Origin: Aquimarina brevivitae
Lineage (GTDB): Bacteria; Bacteroidota; Bacteroidia; Flavobacteriales; Flavobacteriaceae
DNA: 64,000 nt
Reading direction: 5' to 3'
Assembly: GCF_004216895.1 (NCBI RefSeq)
Contig: NZ_SGXE01000001.1
Coordinates: forward strand, 1,160,208 to 1,224,207
The notes under the pieces: generated by a model
Database searches by the model: none
Told to the model about the DNA's origin: nothing
The model's input: the letters and a program-made list of their open reading frames with translations, nothing else
In this document: one piece after another, positions 46,023 through 54,506 of the stretch
Layout of the letters: the number at the start of each line of letters is the position of its first letter
Numbering within the stretch: position 1 is the stretch's first letter
Program-made: the position numbers and the translations under genes

Positions 46023-47045
46023 ATGAAAAAGCAATTTTTAATTTGTTGTACAGCATTCCTCACTACTGCTATGACTTTTGCTCAGCAAAATATAGACGAA
46101 TTATTAGCTGCGGGTATCAACGATGCACAGCGATATACTAGAGAGTACCTTAGACCTGCTGGAGAAGGAATGATGTATAGTATGAACCACGGTTGGTTTA
46201 ATAGTGGTAAATCAAAGAAACTATTTGGTTTTGAAATTTCCTTGGTAGCTAACGCAGCTTTTGTAAATGATGACAATCAATCGTTTATATTAAATCCTGC
46301 GGATTACGAAAATTTAGATTTTAGGGATAATCCTGGAGTGCTAAGACCAGTAGCCACAGCCTTTGGTGATATTCAAGGCGTGGTGGTAAGGGTAGAAGGA
46401 GAAAGTACAGTGCCAGGAATTCCATCTCAGGATGCAGAATTTGAATTGCCTACTGGTTTAGGAAGTGAGGGTATTAATTTAGTGCCTACAGCCTTTTTGC
46501 AGGTTGGATTTGGATTTCTAAAGGGTACCGAGATCAAAGTACGATACTTTCCTAAAGTAGAAACTAATGATACCGAGGTTGGATTTTATGGAGCAGCATT
46601 GCAGCATGAGTTTACCAAATGGCTACCAGCCGACAAAGTATTTCCGGTGGCAATTTCAGGGATGATTGCATATACCCATTTGGATGCCAGCTATGATTTT
46701 ACAGAGAGTAGTTTTATAGATGGCGAAAATCAACGATTTGAAAATAATACCAATACCTGGCTTTTTCAGGTCATAGGATCTACGAAGCTACCGGTTTTTA
46801 ACGTGTATGGTGGATTAGGCTATCTTACGGGCAAAGCAAAAACAGACATTTTAGGGACTTACAGAGTACAATCTGGGGTTGTGTCTCAGGAAGAAATTAC
46901 AGACCCTTTTTCCATTGAAAATGAGGTGTCCGGTGTTCGAGGAACTTTAGGTGCCAAATTAACCTTGGCTTTTTTCAGACTTAACGTAGATTATACGATT
47001 GCTGAGTATAGTGGATTTTCCGTTGGATTAAACTTTGGTTTATAA
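46023..47045 (+). CDS. DUF6588-type outer-membrane beta-barrel protein
   Basis: 340 residues with a signal peptide (MKKQFLICC...TFAQQ). The beginning NIDELLAAGINDAQRYTREYLRPAGEGMMYSMN and the later beta-rich alternation match DUF6588 proteins, which are predicted outer-membrane barrels of Bacteroidota. The C-terminal strand ends in SVGLNFGL, an aromatic-hydrophobic terminus typical of BAM substrates. Function unknown. The next gene, another small barrel, begins 70 bp further at 47116. Confidence 0.8.
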   Translation: MKKQFLICCTAFLTTAMTFAQQNIDELLAAGINDAQRYTREYLRPAGEGMMYSMNHGWFNSGKSKKLFGFEISLVANAAFVNDDNQSFILNPADYENLDFRDNPGVLRPVATAFGDIQGVVVRVEGESTVPGIPSQDAEFELPTGLGSEGINLVPTAFLQVGFGFLKGTEIKVRYFPKVETNDTEVGFYGAALQHEFTKWLPADKVFPVAISGMIAYTHLDASYDFTESSFIDGENQRFENNTNTWLFQVIGSTKLPVFNVYGGLGYLTGKAKTDILGTYRVQSGVVSQEEITDPFSIENEVSGVRGTLGAKLTLAFFRLNVDYTIAEYSGFSVGLNFGL

Positions 47046-47115
47046 ACTTATTTTAATGTTTAAAAACCAAATATCTTATTTTTTCGTAAATATATACGAA
47101 CTCAAAAATGTAAAA

Positions 47116-47697
47116 ATGAAAAAGGTAATTTTACTGTTAGTTTTTTTTCTTGTAGCACTTGGAATGCAAGCTCAAAATAGTAAACAGTCTAACTTCGGTA
47201 TTAAAGGTGGATATAACCTGGCAGCTGTCAGTTATGACGGAGATACTGAAACGGGTCAACGACACGGATTTCACCTCGGTATTTATGGAGAGTCTTTCGT
47301 AAGTACTTCTTTTGCGGTTCAACTAGAAGTACTATACTCACAACAAGGGTTTGAAATCGAAGATGATAGTGGAACTTTTACTCAAAAGTTAAATTATATC
47401 AATCTTCCGCTAATGTTTAAAGGCTACGCTTCCAAAAATTTCTTTTTAGAAGCAGGACCACAGATTGGTTTAGCTATTTCTCATAAGGAGGAGTTTGATA
47501 GTGGTATAAACTTTTTTGACACTTCTTCAGAGTTTGATCCCAATAGTTTTGATTGGGGGGTAAATTTTGGTGGCGGATTTAAAACAGATACCGGATTTAG
47601 TTTAGGTGTACGATATCATCTAGGACTTGGAGATATTTATGATGAAGGTGCGCCCAAAAATAGAGTTTGGATGTTTTCTGTAGGATTTGATCTATAA
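47116..47697 (+). CDS. PorT-like outer-membrane beta-barrel protein
   Basis: 193 residues from the ATG at 47116, chosen since MKKVILLLVFFLVALGMQAQ is a clean signal peptide; the open frame upstream to 47035 overlaps the previous gene and is not expected to be translated. The mature part has the small-barrel pattern of the outer-membrane beta-barrel/PorT family: FGIKGGYNLAAV, LEVLYSQQGFE, INLPLMFKGYASKNFFLEAGPQIG and a C-terminal VWMFSVGFDL. Function unknown. A perfect palindromic terminator follows directly. Confidence 0.8.
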   Translation: MKKVILLLVFFLVALGMQAQNSKQSNFGIKGGYNLAAVSYDGDTETGQRHGFHLGIYGESFVSTSFAVQLEVLYSQQGFEIEDDSGTFTQKLNYINLPLMFKGYASKNFFLEAGPQIGLAISHKEEFDSGINFFDTSSEFDPNSFDWGVNFGGGFKTDTGFSLGVRYHLGLGDIYDEGAPKNRVWMFSVGFDL

Positions 47698-47711
47698 AAA
47701 TAATTTAGTGT

Positions 47712-47753
47712 AAATAAAACGGTGTAAAGCTTAAGCTTTACACCGTTTTATTT
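47712..47753. terminator. Bidirectional terminator, 42-nt perfect palindrome
   Basis: Centred on AAGCTTAAGCTT, the two halves are exact reverse complements with A/T flanks. It lies between convergent genes and overlaps the stop codon of the minus-strand gene at 47748. Confidence 0.9.
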
Positions 47754-48284
47754 TATGACCTCAATCGTATTGGTACTCAAATTGACCTTTACCCGAAGTT
47801 GCGAATTTGTATTTAAACTGGCTGTAGCAATAAAATTATCAATTGTAAACTCGTATAAGCTCTCCGCTATTTTAGAAACATCATTAAGGTGAATAGTTTC
47901 TTTTTTGGGCAATTGGATAGTGTCAGGAAGATTCCATTCTTTTAATAAAGCGTTTATCTTCATAAGGTTTTGATGTTCCCTATGAACATCAGATAAATAA
48001 AGTTGCTTTGGGTTTTGATAGCCTTGCTTGCTCAAACGTAACCAAATTGATCTGTTTTTGAGTTCAATACTATCCTGTAAATTCGGATAACAACTCATTT
48101 CTTTATCAACTATTTTAGTAACAAAGGGCCATTTCCTTGAAGCTATTCGATGCGCTTGTAGGGTCGTTTTATCGTGTGTATCAAATACACATAACTCTAA
48201 GGGAGTAGCTCTATCAATTTTGCGTTGACCGAAGATACTGCTTGTGGTCAGTAGTAGATAAAAAAGAAATTTTTGTAGGGTCAT
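47748..48284 (-). CDS. Secreted hypothetical protein
   Basis: 178 residues with a signal peptide (MTLQKFLFYLLLTTSSIFGQ). The mature sequence has two cysteines (ELCVFDTHDK and MSCYPNLQDS) and a C-terminal beta-rich part (NFIATASLNTNSQLRVKVNLSTNTIEVI). I recognise no family. It is on the opposite strand from its neighbours; its stop lies inside the palindromic terminator, so transcription would end within or right after the gene. Confidence 0.65.
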   Translation of the reverse strand: MTLQKFLFYLLLTTSSIFGQRKIDRATPLELCVFDTHDKTTLQAHRIASRKWPFVTKIVDKEMSCYPNLQDSIELKNRSIWLRLSKQGYQNPKQLYLSDVHREHQNLMKINALLKEWNLPDTIQLPKKETIHLNDVSKIAESLYEFTIDNFIATASLNTNSQLRVKVNLSTNTIEVIK

Positions 48285-48640
48285 GATTGTGTGAAGCTAG
48301 ATCCTAATTAAAATTACAAAAAAATCATCTTGCCCTTTGGTTTTAGAGGTTGGTATTGTAAAATTTATCATTTTTTACTTGTAACCCCTTCCTATTTTGC
48401 TTAAATAAATCAAACCATACTGATTTATTACGTTTTGTAATCGCTAGGCATTAGTGTTTTTCTATAAAATTTATGTAAAAAATAAAAGTGTTAAGCGTAT
48501 CGTATAAATAAAATTCTTATATTAAAGTATTAAAAATGAGCTACTAAGCATTCTTTATTAGATTTTATAAATCAGCAAGTTGAATCAAAGTAATCATTTA
48601 TTCGTTACGAGTACTTAAACCCTCATATTCTATAATAATC
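48285..48640. other. 356-bp intergenic region with no recognisable gene
   Basis: Very AT-rich spacer between divergently oriented genes. It holds a small inverted repeat (ATTAC, 5-nt loop, GTAAT) near 48430 but no good TAnnTTTG element or RNA structure that I can support. Confidence 0.5.
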
Positions 48641-48991
48641 ATGAATGCTATAGAAATCATTGAACAGCTCAATAAAGACTGGTTTCAAAATTACGGTGAT
48701 ACCGATACCAAAAAATTTGCTTCTTACCTGCACGAAGACTTTATCTATACCGGTAAACAAGGTGTTTTTAAGAAAAAGGAATATATTAAAGATGTTGTTT
48801 CGGGTAGAATTAAACGTAAACTATCTGCAAAGGAGTGTATAGAAATTACAGATTTCGGATATACAGCTCTTTGTGTAGGAGAAACTGAACTGATCAATCC
48901 TACTTATACCACAAAAAGTAATCACAACTTTACCCTTGTTTGGCACCGCGTAGAGGATGAATGGAAAGCAGTAGCTTACTATGAGTCTTAA
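48641..48991 (+). CDS. NTF2-like/DUF4440-type protein
   Basis: 116 residues without signal peptide. The pattern IIEQLNKDWFQNYGDTDTKKFASYLHEDFIYTG followed by FTLVWHRVEDEWKAVAYYES matches the cone-shaped NTF2-like fold of DUF4440/SnoaL-type proteins, used for small-molecule binding or catalysis (isomerases, polyketide cyclases) or as accessory domains. Catalytic residues cannot be assigned. It stands alone between an intergenic spacer and a convergent hypothetical gene 30 bp downstream. Confidence 0.8.
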   Translation: MNAIEIIEQLNKDWFQNYGDTDTKKFASYLHEDFIYTGKQGVFKKKEYIKDVVSGRIKRKLSAKECIEITDFGYTALCVGETELINPTYTTKSNHNFTLVWHRVEDEWKAVAYYES

Positions 48992-49021
48992 AAGTATATA
49001 GTAGTTAAGATGTTATCCTAA

Positions 49022-49936
49022 TTAGCTTTTATTTTCAAAATTCTCTTTACACTTTGTCAGATATTCTTCTATAGGTAAGTCAATAGTTTCTTTAGCCAAA
49101 TTATAAAAAACAGGATTGAATTCTTCTTCTAATCCGTGCGAGCAGGGGTAGCAGCTAAAGTTTTTATGAAATAATGGATGGTCGTTAAACCTTCCCTGTA
49201 ATTTAATGCATACGCGATACAAAATGAAGTTGATTTCTACAAACCGATTATACAGGGGATACTCTTCTTTTTCCTCTTTTTTTATCCATTCTTCTAGATA
49301 CTCGGTTTCATAGATACTAAAGTACGAGCCCAATAAAATGCCATCATTAAGGTCGTCTGTATTTTTTGGTGGATTGATATAGTAGCAATCCAGACCGTGC
49401 TCTCCCCAATAGGGGATTAAACATTTAATTTTCTCTTCAAATGGGATAAGTTCACCCGACTTCATTACATTAATTTTGTCAAAAAAATTAAGGTGTAATT
49501 GATTAAGCGCTTGCGTAATATGATCTAAGCAGTATTTTTCTAAATCTTCACCACATGCTATGCTGATTTCATTTTCTAAGTGTCCTAACCAAATCAAATG
49601 ACTATCATCAGCCTTGATATGATTTACTTTTTCAAAACCTACCGTTGGTGCATAGGTTGTAAATGCTTCGAACAAAGCACCAAAATTTACTGAAGTGTAG
49701 TCATAATCAATATCTAAGCTCATAGGCTCATCCAAATACTCTAAAAGTTCCAAGTCTTCCTTTAATTCAGATGGGGTGATAAGCTGTGCATCTAAGTCTG
49801 GAAAAACCCAAATTTCACCATCAAAAAATTGAAATAGTATTGAGGTAGGGATTACTGCTTCACCGTATTGCTTAGAAAGATCAATTATTTCGTTTTTGTA
49901 AGCTTTAAATAAAACGTCAGGTGTTATCGTAGACAT
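49022..49936 (-). CDS. Large acidic cytoplasmic protein of unknown function
   Basis: 304 residues with no signal peptide or membrane helix, strongly acidic, and rich in aromatic residues. There are several Cys (ACGED, YCLDH, IKCLIP, SCYPCSHG), but no CxxC-type cluster beyond CYPC. I cannot name a family. It is transcribed opposite to the NTF2-like gene, with a 30-bp convergent gap and no terminator room. Such solitary acidic proteins in accessory patches are sometimes immunity or effector proteins, but there is no partner gene here. Confidence 0.65.
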   Translation of the reverse strand: MSTITPDVLFKAYKNEIIDLSKQYGEAVIPTSILFQFFDGEIWVFPDLDAQLITPSELKEDLELLEYLDEPMSLDIDYDYTSVNFGALFEAFTTYAPTVGFEKVNHIKADDSHLIWLGHLENEISIACGEDLEKYCLDHITQALNQLHLNFFDKINVMKSGELIPFEEKIKCLIPYWGEHGLDCYYINPPKNTDDLNDGILLGSYFSIYETEYLEEWIKKEEKEEYPLYNRFVEINFILYRVCIKLQGRFNDHPLFHKNFSCYPCSHGLEEEFNPVFYNLAKETIDLPIEEYLTKCKENFENKS

Positions 49937-50169
49937 GAAAAATACAATTGGTTAGATTTTATTTTAGGAATCAAAGACAAATGATAGCTTTAATGGTAGT
50001 ATAATTAATTATGAATAAAAATATACATAAATATTTAATTACAAAATTAAATTATGATCGTAACACCCTTTCTAAGACATAATTTTATTTTTCTTGGATC
50101 GATAGCACTACCAATCATTCAAAAAAATGTTTATCACTATGGTTTATGATGCCTTCAACAAACGCTATT

Positions 50170-50649
50170 TTATTGTCTCCTAAATAAAAAATCAGCTGGG
50201 ATGTCATTGAAGGGTCGAACAGCAAATACCTCTAATGTGTTGTTGTTGTTTAGTGTTATCCTAAAAATAGTGATATCCGAGGAGTCGTTTGGGTTAGTAA
50301 GTACAAGTTGATTTTCTTCTAGGCGCCATAAAAAATCCGAACGCTCTAATTCTTGGCAAGAAAAAGTTATTTCGTCACTAGCCTCATCGGTTTCTTCTGT
50401 TATTATGGATGCTTCAAATGCACCAACCCCATTATTTTCAAAAATAAATGAGGCCGAATAGCAGGGTATTTCTAGTAAAACATTAGTGTTGGCAGTACCA
50501 TCTCTATCGAGATCTGCTGCAGTTTGTAGTTCAACGGCCGTACTTTGCCAGGTGCCTAAGATTTCTACAAGCGTATCGTCATTATCCTCTGTGCTGCAAC
50601 TGATAAGGAGCAGCGATAACATTAAATAAAGTAATGTAGTGAACTTCAT
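50170..50649 (-). CDS. Lipocalin-like lipoprotein
   Basis: 159 residues with signal peptide and lipobox LISC (Cys18). The mature part begins with VEILGTWQST, the G-x-W start of many lipocalin-like or DUF5004-like lipoproteins of Bacteroidota. Paired strands then lead to LWRLEENQLVLT and a terminal ADFLFRRQ. A calcium-like DRDGTANTN loop occurs near residue 50. Surface or periplasmic; ligand unknown. Monocistronic on the minus strand. Confidence 0.75.
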   Translation of the reverse strand: MKFTTLLYLMLSLLLISCSTEDNDDTLVEILGTWQSTAVELQTAADLDRDGTANTNVLLEIPCYSASFIFENNGVGAFEASIITEETDEASDEITFSCQELERSDFLWRLEENQLVLTNPNDSSDITIFRITLNNNNTLEVFAVRPFNDIPADFLFRRQ

Positions 50650-50877
50650 AGATTTTGTATGTAATCGTTATAACACTTAAGCTCTGCAAAATAATAAAAG
50701 ATTAAAGATTCTATCCTTCTTTTATAAAAATATAGATTCTTAACATTTAAAGAGTAAATTACCATTTTGCCTATTTGAAATGATGGAAGGATGTTTTTTA
50801 AATTATTAGCCGTAGTGGATCTTATTAATAATTGCATACTGGCTATCTTAATCCTTAGTATAAATGTATAGATTCTT

Positions 50878-50885
50878 TATTTTTG
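50878..50885 (+). promoter_or_regulatory. -7 element of the RNA methyltransferase gene, possibly leaderless
   Basis: TATTTTTG matches TAnnTTTG and ends 4 nt before the ATG at 50890, exactly the same spacing as at 10680-10692. Confidence 0.45.
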
Positions 50886-50889
50886 AAAT

Positions 50890-51363
50890 ATGATAGATAA
50901 TTTTGAAAACGAGTATTTTGGAATTGGTATTCAAAATGGTAAAACACCCGAAAATCTTGGGGTACTATGGCGTTCCGCTCAAAATTTAGGAGCTAGTTTT
51001 ATCTTTACCATTGGCAATAGATATGCTAAACAGGCTTGCGACACCCACAATGCAGTAAAGTCAATGCCTTACTTTCATTATAAAGATTTTGATGATTTTT
51101 TCAAACATTTGCCAAAAGGAGCTATGTTGGTTGGTGTGGAAAAAACAGAAGACGCCCTACCTATTGAAGATTTTAAGCACCCAAAACGATGTGTTTACTT
51201 ACTAGGTGCAGAAGACCACGGATTATCGAATAAGGCTATAGAAAAAAGCCATTTTTTGGTACAATTTAAATCTGAATTGAGTCTTAATGTTGCGGTAGCT
51301 GGGAGTATAGTGATGTACGATAGAAATAGAAATAAACCAAGGTTTATCCGAGCTAAAGAATAA
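50890..51363 (+). CDS. SpoU/TrmH-family RNA 2'-O-methyltransferase
   Basis: 157 residues forming just the SPOUT domain, with no N-terminal substrate-binding extension. The three SpoU motifs are present: motif 1 ENLGVLWRSAQNLGA (Asn and Arg for catalysis and ribose), motif 2 YLLGAEDHGLS, motif 3 LNVAVAGSIVMYDR with the knot that binds SAM. It methylates a ribose of tRNA or rRNA; the exact site cannot be told. Compact stand-alone forms resemble TrmL. Independent promoter; ends at a terminator. Confidence 0.9.
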   Translation: MIDNFENEYFGIGIQNGKTPENLGVLWRSAQNLGASFIFTIGNRYAKQACDTHNAVKSMPYFHYKDFDDFFKHLPKGAMLVGVEKTEDALPIEDFKHPKRCVYLLGAEDHGLSNKAIEKSHFLVQFKSELSLNVAVAGSIVMYDRNRNKPRFIRAKE

Positions 51364-51377
51364 GGTTGTTAGAATAG

Positions 51378-51403
51378 AAAAAGCGGTTAGATAACCGCTT
51401 TTT
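51378..51403. terminator. Bidirectional terminator
   Basis: Perfect 12-bp stem (AAAAAGCGGTTA / TAACCGCTTTTT) with a 2-base loop, between convergent genes. Confidence 0.9.
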
Positions 51404-51448
51404 CATTCAACAAACTCACAAATTCAATTAGAATTCGCTAATAATTTT

Positions 51449-52300
51449 TTATTCGGCTGCTATGACAAGTTCAAAATCTTGTACTGTTTCGCCACCAGTA
51501 GTAATCACTACATCGTCTGCAGTTTCTGATGGGTATCCATCTGCTACTACAGTTGCCGAATATGTACCTGGATCTAAGCCTAGTACCATATAGTTACCAT
51601 TTTCATCAGTAAATGTGGTGGTTTCAATCATGCCCTCTGCATTATAAACCGAAACCTCAGCGCCAAATAAAGGCTCCATCATATCGGCTCCGTATCCTCC
51701 GGTAACAACTCCTCTTAGCGTGCCTGTAGTATCTACATTACACGCTTTGATTACTGGCTTGAAATTAAATCCAGAAATCCCATTAGGAGCGTTAGGGTTA
51801 CTTTGCGGCACAAAGGATCTACTGATGTCAAAATCTAATAATACTTGTCCAGGAGCATCTCCGCCAACGGTAATATTAGGTTTTACAAAGACCTTTAAAC
51901 CACTTTGAGCTCCACTTGGTATTGTCATTTCGTAAGAAGTGCCATCTGTTAAAAGTACACTTGCTTCTTTAATATATATACGAAATAAATCATATTTTCC
52001 AACAGGAACTGTAGTGTTGGCAAGTGTTTCGGTTAAACCATTGTTAAGCTCTACCAAGTTAATCTGAGCCTCTTCTTCAGTTAAGGTAATAAATGGTGAA
52101 CCTTCAATATCTCCTTCTTTAAGCCTGCCTTCAATTTTAGTGATGGTAACGTTGGCTTCTTCTACGGTATCAAAAGGAAATGGAGCATCTGTAATCTGTA
52201 CATTTAGCTTACCTGTAGTTGCTACATTTTCATCAGAACAACTAAATAAGGTTAAGGATAGTACAGCTAAAAAAGTAAATACAATTTTAGTAGTTTTCAT
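51449..52300 (-). CDS. DUF4382 lipoprotein with carboxypeptidase-regulatory-like domain
   Basis: 283 residues. Signal peptide and lipobox LFSC (Cys21), then a DUF4382 domain (GKLNVQITDAPFPFDTVEEANVTI and later QVLLDFDISRSFVP). The C-terminal 75 residues form a carboxypeptidase-regulatory-like beta sandwich (GTLRGVVTGGYG...YNAEGMIETTTFTDENGNYMVLGLDPGTYSATVVADGY). These surface lipoproteins are widespread in Flavobacteriia and probably bind polymers, but no specific ligand is known. Monocistronic, ended by a strong terminator. Confidence 0.88.
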   Translation of the reverse strand: MKTTKIVFTFLAVLSLTLFSCSDENVATTGKLNVQITDAPFPFDTVEEANVTITKIEGRLKEGDIEGSPFITLTEEEAQINLVELNNGLTETLANTTVPVGKYDLFRIYIKEASVLLTDGTSYEMTIPSGAQSGLKVFVKPNITVGGDAPGQVLLDFDISRSFVPQSNPNAPNGISGFNFKPVIKACNVDTTGTLRGVVTGGYGADMMEPLFGAEVSVYNAEGMIETTTFTDENGNYMVLGLDPGTYSATVVADGYPSETADDVVITTGGETVQDFELVIAAE

Positions 52301-52438
52301 AATTTTGGGTTAATTTAAAATTATGTAGAGGTGCTTCATAGATTGGGATTTTTGTTTGCTTGTATTATAAAAACAACTTAACTTTCGATTTTCCTTTAAA
52401 ATTTTATTTTTTTTAACAAGTAAAAACATAAAACACAG

Positions 52439-53788
52439 ATGCTCAAGGCTTTTAGTGATTGGATTTGGGATTGGCCTTTGCTAGTTTTAATAATTGGTGG
52501 AGGAATTTTCTTTCTAATCTATTCACGATTTACTCCTTTTCTTCATTTTGGTCATACAATAAATATACTCAGAGGAAAATATGATGATGATACTGCTACA
52601 GGTACAATCAACCATTTTCAAGCGTTGTCCTCTGCTATTGCTGCTACTGTAGCTATGGGAAATATTAGTGGTGTGGCAGTTGCTATAGCTACAGGAGGAC
52701 CTGGTGCTATTTTTTGGATGTGGATTAGTGCAATTCTGGGTATGGCAACTAAGTTTTATACGTGCTCTTTGGCTGTGTTGTATAGAAAAGAAGATGAAAC
52801 GGATGGTATCGCAAGTGGACCGATGTACGTAATTACTAAGGGGATGGGTGAAAAATGGAAGCCGCTAGCAGTATTTTTTGCTGTGGCAGGTCTGGTTGGT
52901 ACTTTACCCATTTTTACCACAAATCAGTTAACACAAACGTTAGTAGATGTATCAGGGATCAGTAGTGACTACAAAATATATATAGGTATATTAATTTCCT
53001 TTTTTGCGTTTGTTGTAATCATTGGTGGTATAAAGAGAATTGGTGCGGTCGCTGAGAAATTAGTACCAGCCATGGTGGTCTTATATCTTATCACTGTAGT
53101 TACCATACTGGTCATAAAGATTGAAGAAGTTCCTTATATGATAAGCTTAATCTTTTCAGATGCTTTTTCTGGAGAAGCGGCTCTTGGTGGGTCTTTAGGG
53201 CATTTAATTAAAACAGGTATTAAGCGGGGTTCATTTTCTAATGAGGCAGGGATAGGGACAGCACCCATGATACACGGTATGACTAAAACTAAAGAACCTA
53301 TTAGAGAAGGTTTGGTAGCTATGATAGGGCCTTTAATCGATACCTTACTGGTATGCACGCTTACAGCTTTTGCTATCCTGGCTACAGGGGTTTGGCAATT
53401 TTCTGATCAAAATGGAATTAGTCTTACCTTATTGGCGTTTAATTCAGCGCTACCTGCTGGATTAGGGGATATTCTTCTAATGATAATGGTTTTGGTGTTT
53501 GCATTTTCAACCTTGTTTTCGTATTCACATTATGGAGTAATGTGCCTGGGATATTTAACTAAACCTAAATATGGAAAGTATTACAATTATTTTTATGTCC
53601 TATCGATTATCGTAGCAGCAGTGGTTAAAATTGACGTAGCAGTAAATTTAATAGACAGCGCTTTTGCACTTATGGCAATACCTACAGTATTGTCAGGATT
53701 ATTATTGGCACCTACCATTAATGATATGGCAAAAAAATATTTTAAAGAATTAAAAACCACATCCAACAATACGGTTAATACTTCGTAA
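52439..53788 (+). CDS. Sodium:alanine/glycine symporter (AGCS family)
   Basis: 449 residues with about ten to eleven membrane helices. Family signatures include NHFQALSSAIAATVAMGNISGVAVAIATGGPGAIFWMW, EAGIGTAPMIHGM and YSHYGVMCLGYL. It imports alanine or glycine with sodium (or protons), consistent with life in sea water. No partner genes; its stop is 3 bp from the stop of the convergent DUF2452 gene, leaving no room for a terminator between them. Confidence 0.93.
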   Translation: MLKAFSDWIWDWPLLVLIIGGGIFFLIYSRFTPFLHFGHTINILRGKYDDDTATGTINHFQALSSAIAATVAMGNISGVAVAIATGGPGAIFWMWISAILGMATKFYTCSLAVLYRKEDETDGIASGPMYVITKGMGEKWKPLAVFFAVAGLVGTLPIFTTNQLTQTLVDVSGISSDYKIYIGILISFFAFVVIIGGIKRIGAVAEKLVPAMVVLYLITVVTILVIKIEEVPYMISLIFSDAFSGEAALGGSLGHLIKTGIKRGSFSNEAGIGTAPMIHGMTKTKEPIREGLVAMIGPLIDTLLVCTLTAFAILATGVWQFSDQNGISLTLLAFNSALPAGLGDILLMIMVLVFAFSTLFSYSHYGVMCLGYLTKPKYGKYYNYFYVLSIIVAAVVKIDVAVNLIDSAFALMAIPTVLSGLLLAPTINDMAKKYFKELKTTSNNTVNTS

Positions 53789-53791
53789 CGC

Positions 53792-54196
53792 TTATTCGAC
53801 TTTATCCCACATTTTATCAGCAGTTAATCTAAAACTTCCTAAATGATTAAAACTACATTCTTCTGGTGCTATGATGGATAGAAATGGATCATCGTTTTCA
53901 TCCTTATAAAGATAATACACATTACCTACCACAGGCTCGAAACTGAATCTGGCATTATAGATAAGGTTATTGTATTCGTATTTAGTCATCAGTGCCTCAT
54001 ACTGTGCCTTTATTTCATCAAATTGAGCTTTAACTTGCTTATTGACCTTATGGATATTATTGTTTTTCCAGGCGATAGTATCACCGATTTCTATAGCTGG
54101 TGCGCCAACATTAGTAGTATAAGGCTTTAAAGCGGCATCATATTTACCTTGCTCCTCATCAAATACCACAGCATCTGGTTTTTTCTTTTTAGTCAT
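53792..54196 (-). CDS. DUF2452 family protein
   Basis: 134 residues, cytoplasmic. It starts MTKKKKPDAVVFDEEQGKYDAALKPYTTNVGAPAIEIGD, includes a helical middle (AQFDEIKAQYEALMTKYEYN) and ends with the YKDENDDPFLSIIAPEECSFNHLGSFRLTADKMW block typical of DUF2452. Function unknown, found in Bacteroidota and near photolyase genes. Its start overlaps the upstream TIGR03643 stop by one base (TAATG), so it is the last gene of the photoreactivation operon. Confidence 0.85.
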   Translation of the reverse strand: MTKKKKPDAVVFDEEQGKYDAALKPYTTNVGAPAIEIGDTIAWKNNNIHKVNKQVKAQFDEIKAQYEALMTKYEYNNLIYNARFSFEPVVGNVYYLYKDENDDPFLSIIAPEECSFNHLGSFRLTADKMWDKVE

Positions 54197-54492
54197 TACC
54201 TCTTTGCTATTTTATTATGTGTTATCTGTTTTTGACGCGAACATTTAAAACGTCCGGATTCAAAATTACGTAATTTTTGGTGTTTTGTTTTTCGGCCCTG
54301 AACGCGTTTACGCCATAACTTAAAGCTCGAGGCTTTCATCTCTCTTCGCATTAAATCGATAACATCTTGTTCTTTAAGATCAAATTGCCATAGAATAGCG
54401 TCGAAGGGAGTTCGGTCCTCCCAGGCCATTTCAATAACTCGATCAATTTCTCTAGGTGATAAATTTTGATATGTTGTGTTTTTTTTATCCAT
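54196..54492 (-). CDS. TIGR03643/DUF2805 family protein
   Basis: 98 residues, basic at the C-terminus. The core SPREIDRVIEMAWEDRTPFDAI and the following QDVIDLMRREMKASSFKLWRKRVQGRKTKH define the TIGR03643/DUF2805 family. Proteins of this family co-occur with photolyase/cryptochrome genes, as here. The first part looks like a helix-turn-helix, so DNA binding is possible. It is 14 bp after the photolyase gene and overlaps the next gene by one base. Confidence 0.88.
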   Translation of the reverse strand: MDKKNTTYQNLSPREIDRVIEMAWEDRTPFDAILWQFDLKEQDVIDLMRREMKASSFKLWRKRVQGRKTKHQKLRNFESGRFKCSRQKQITHNKIAKR

Positions 54493-54506
54493 TTTGTAAT
54501 TAACTA

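Noticed and set aside
47035..47115. Extension of the PorT-like barrel upstream to an overlap with the previous gene
   Set aside because: A clean signal peptide begins at 47116, and an extra 27 residues before it would destroy the signal.
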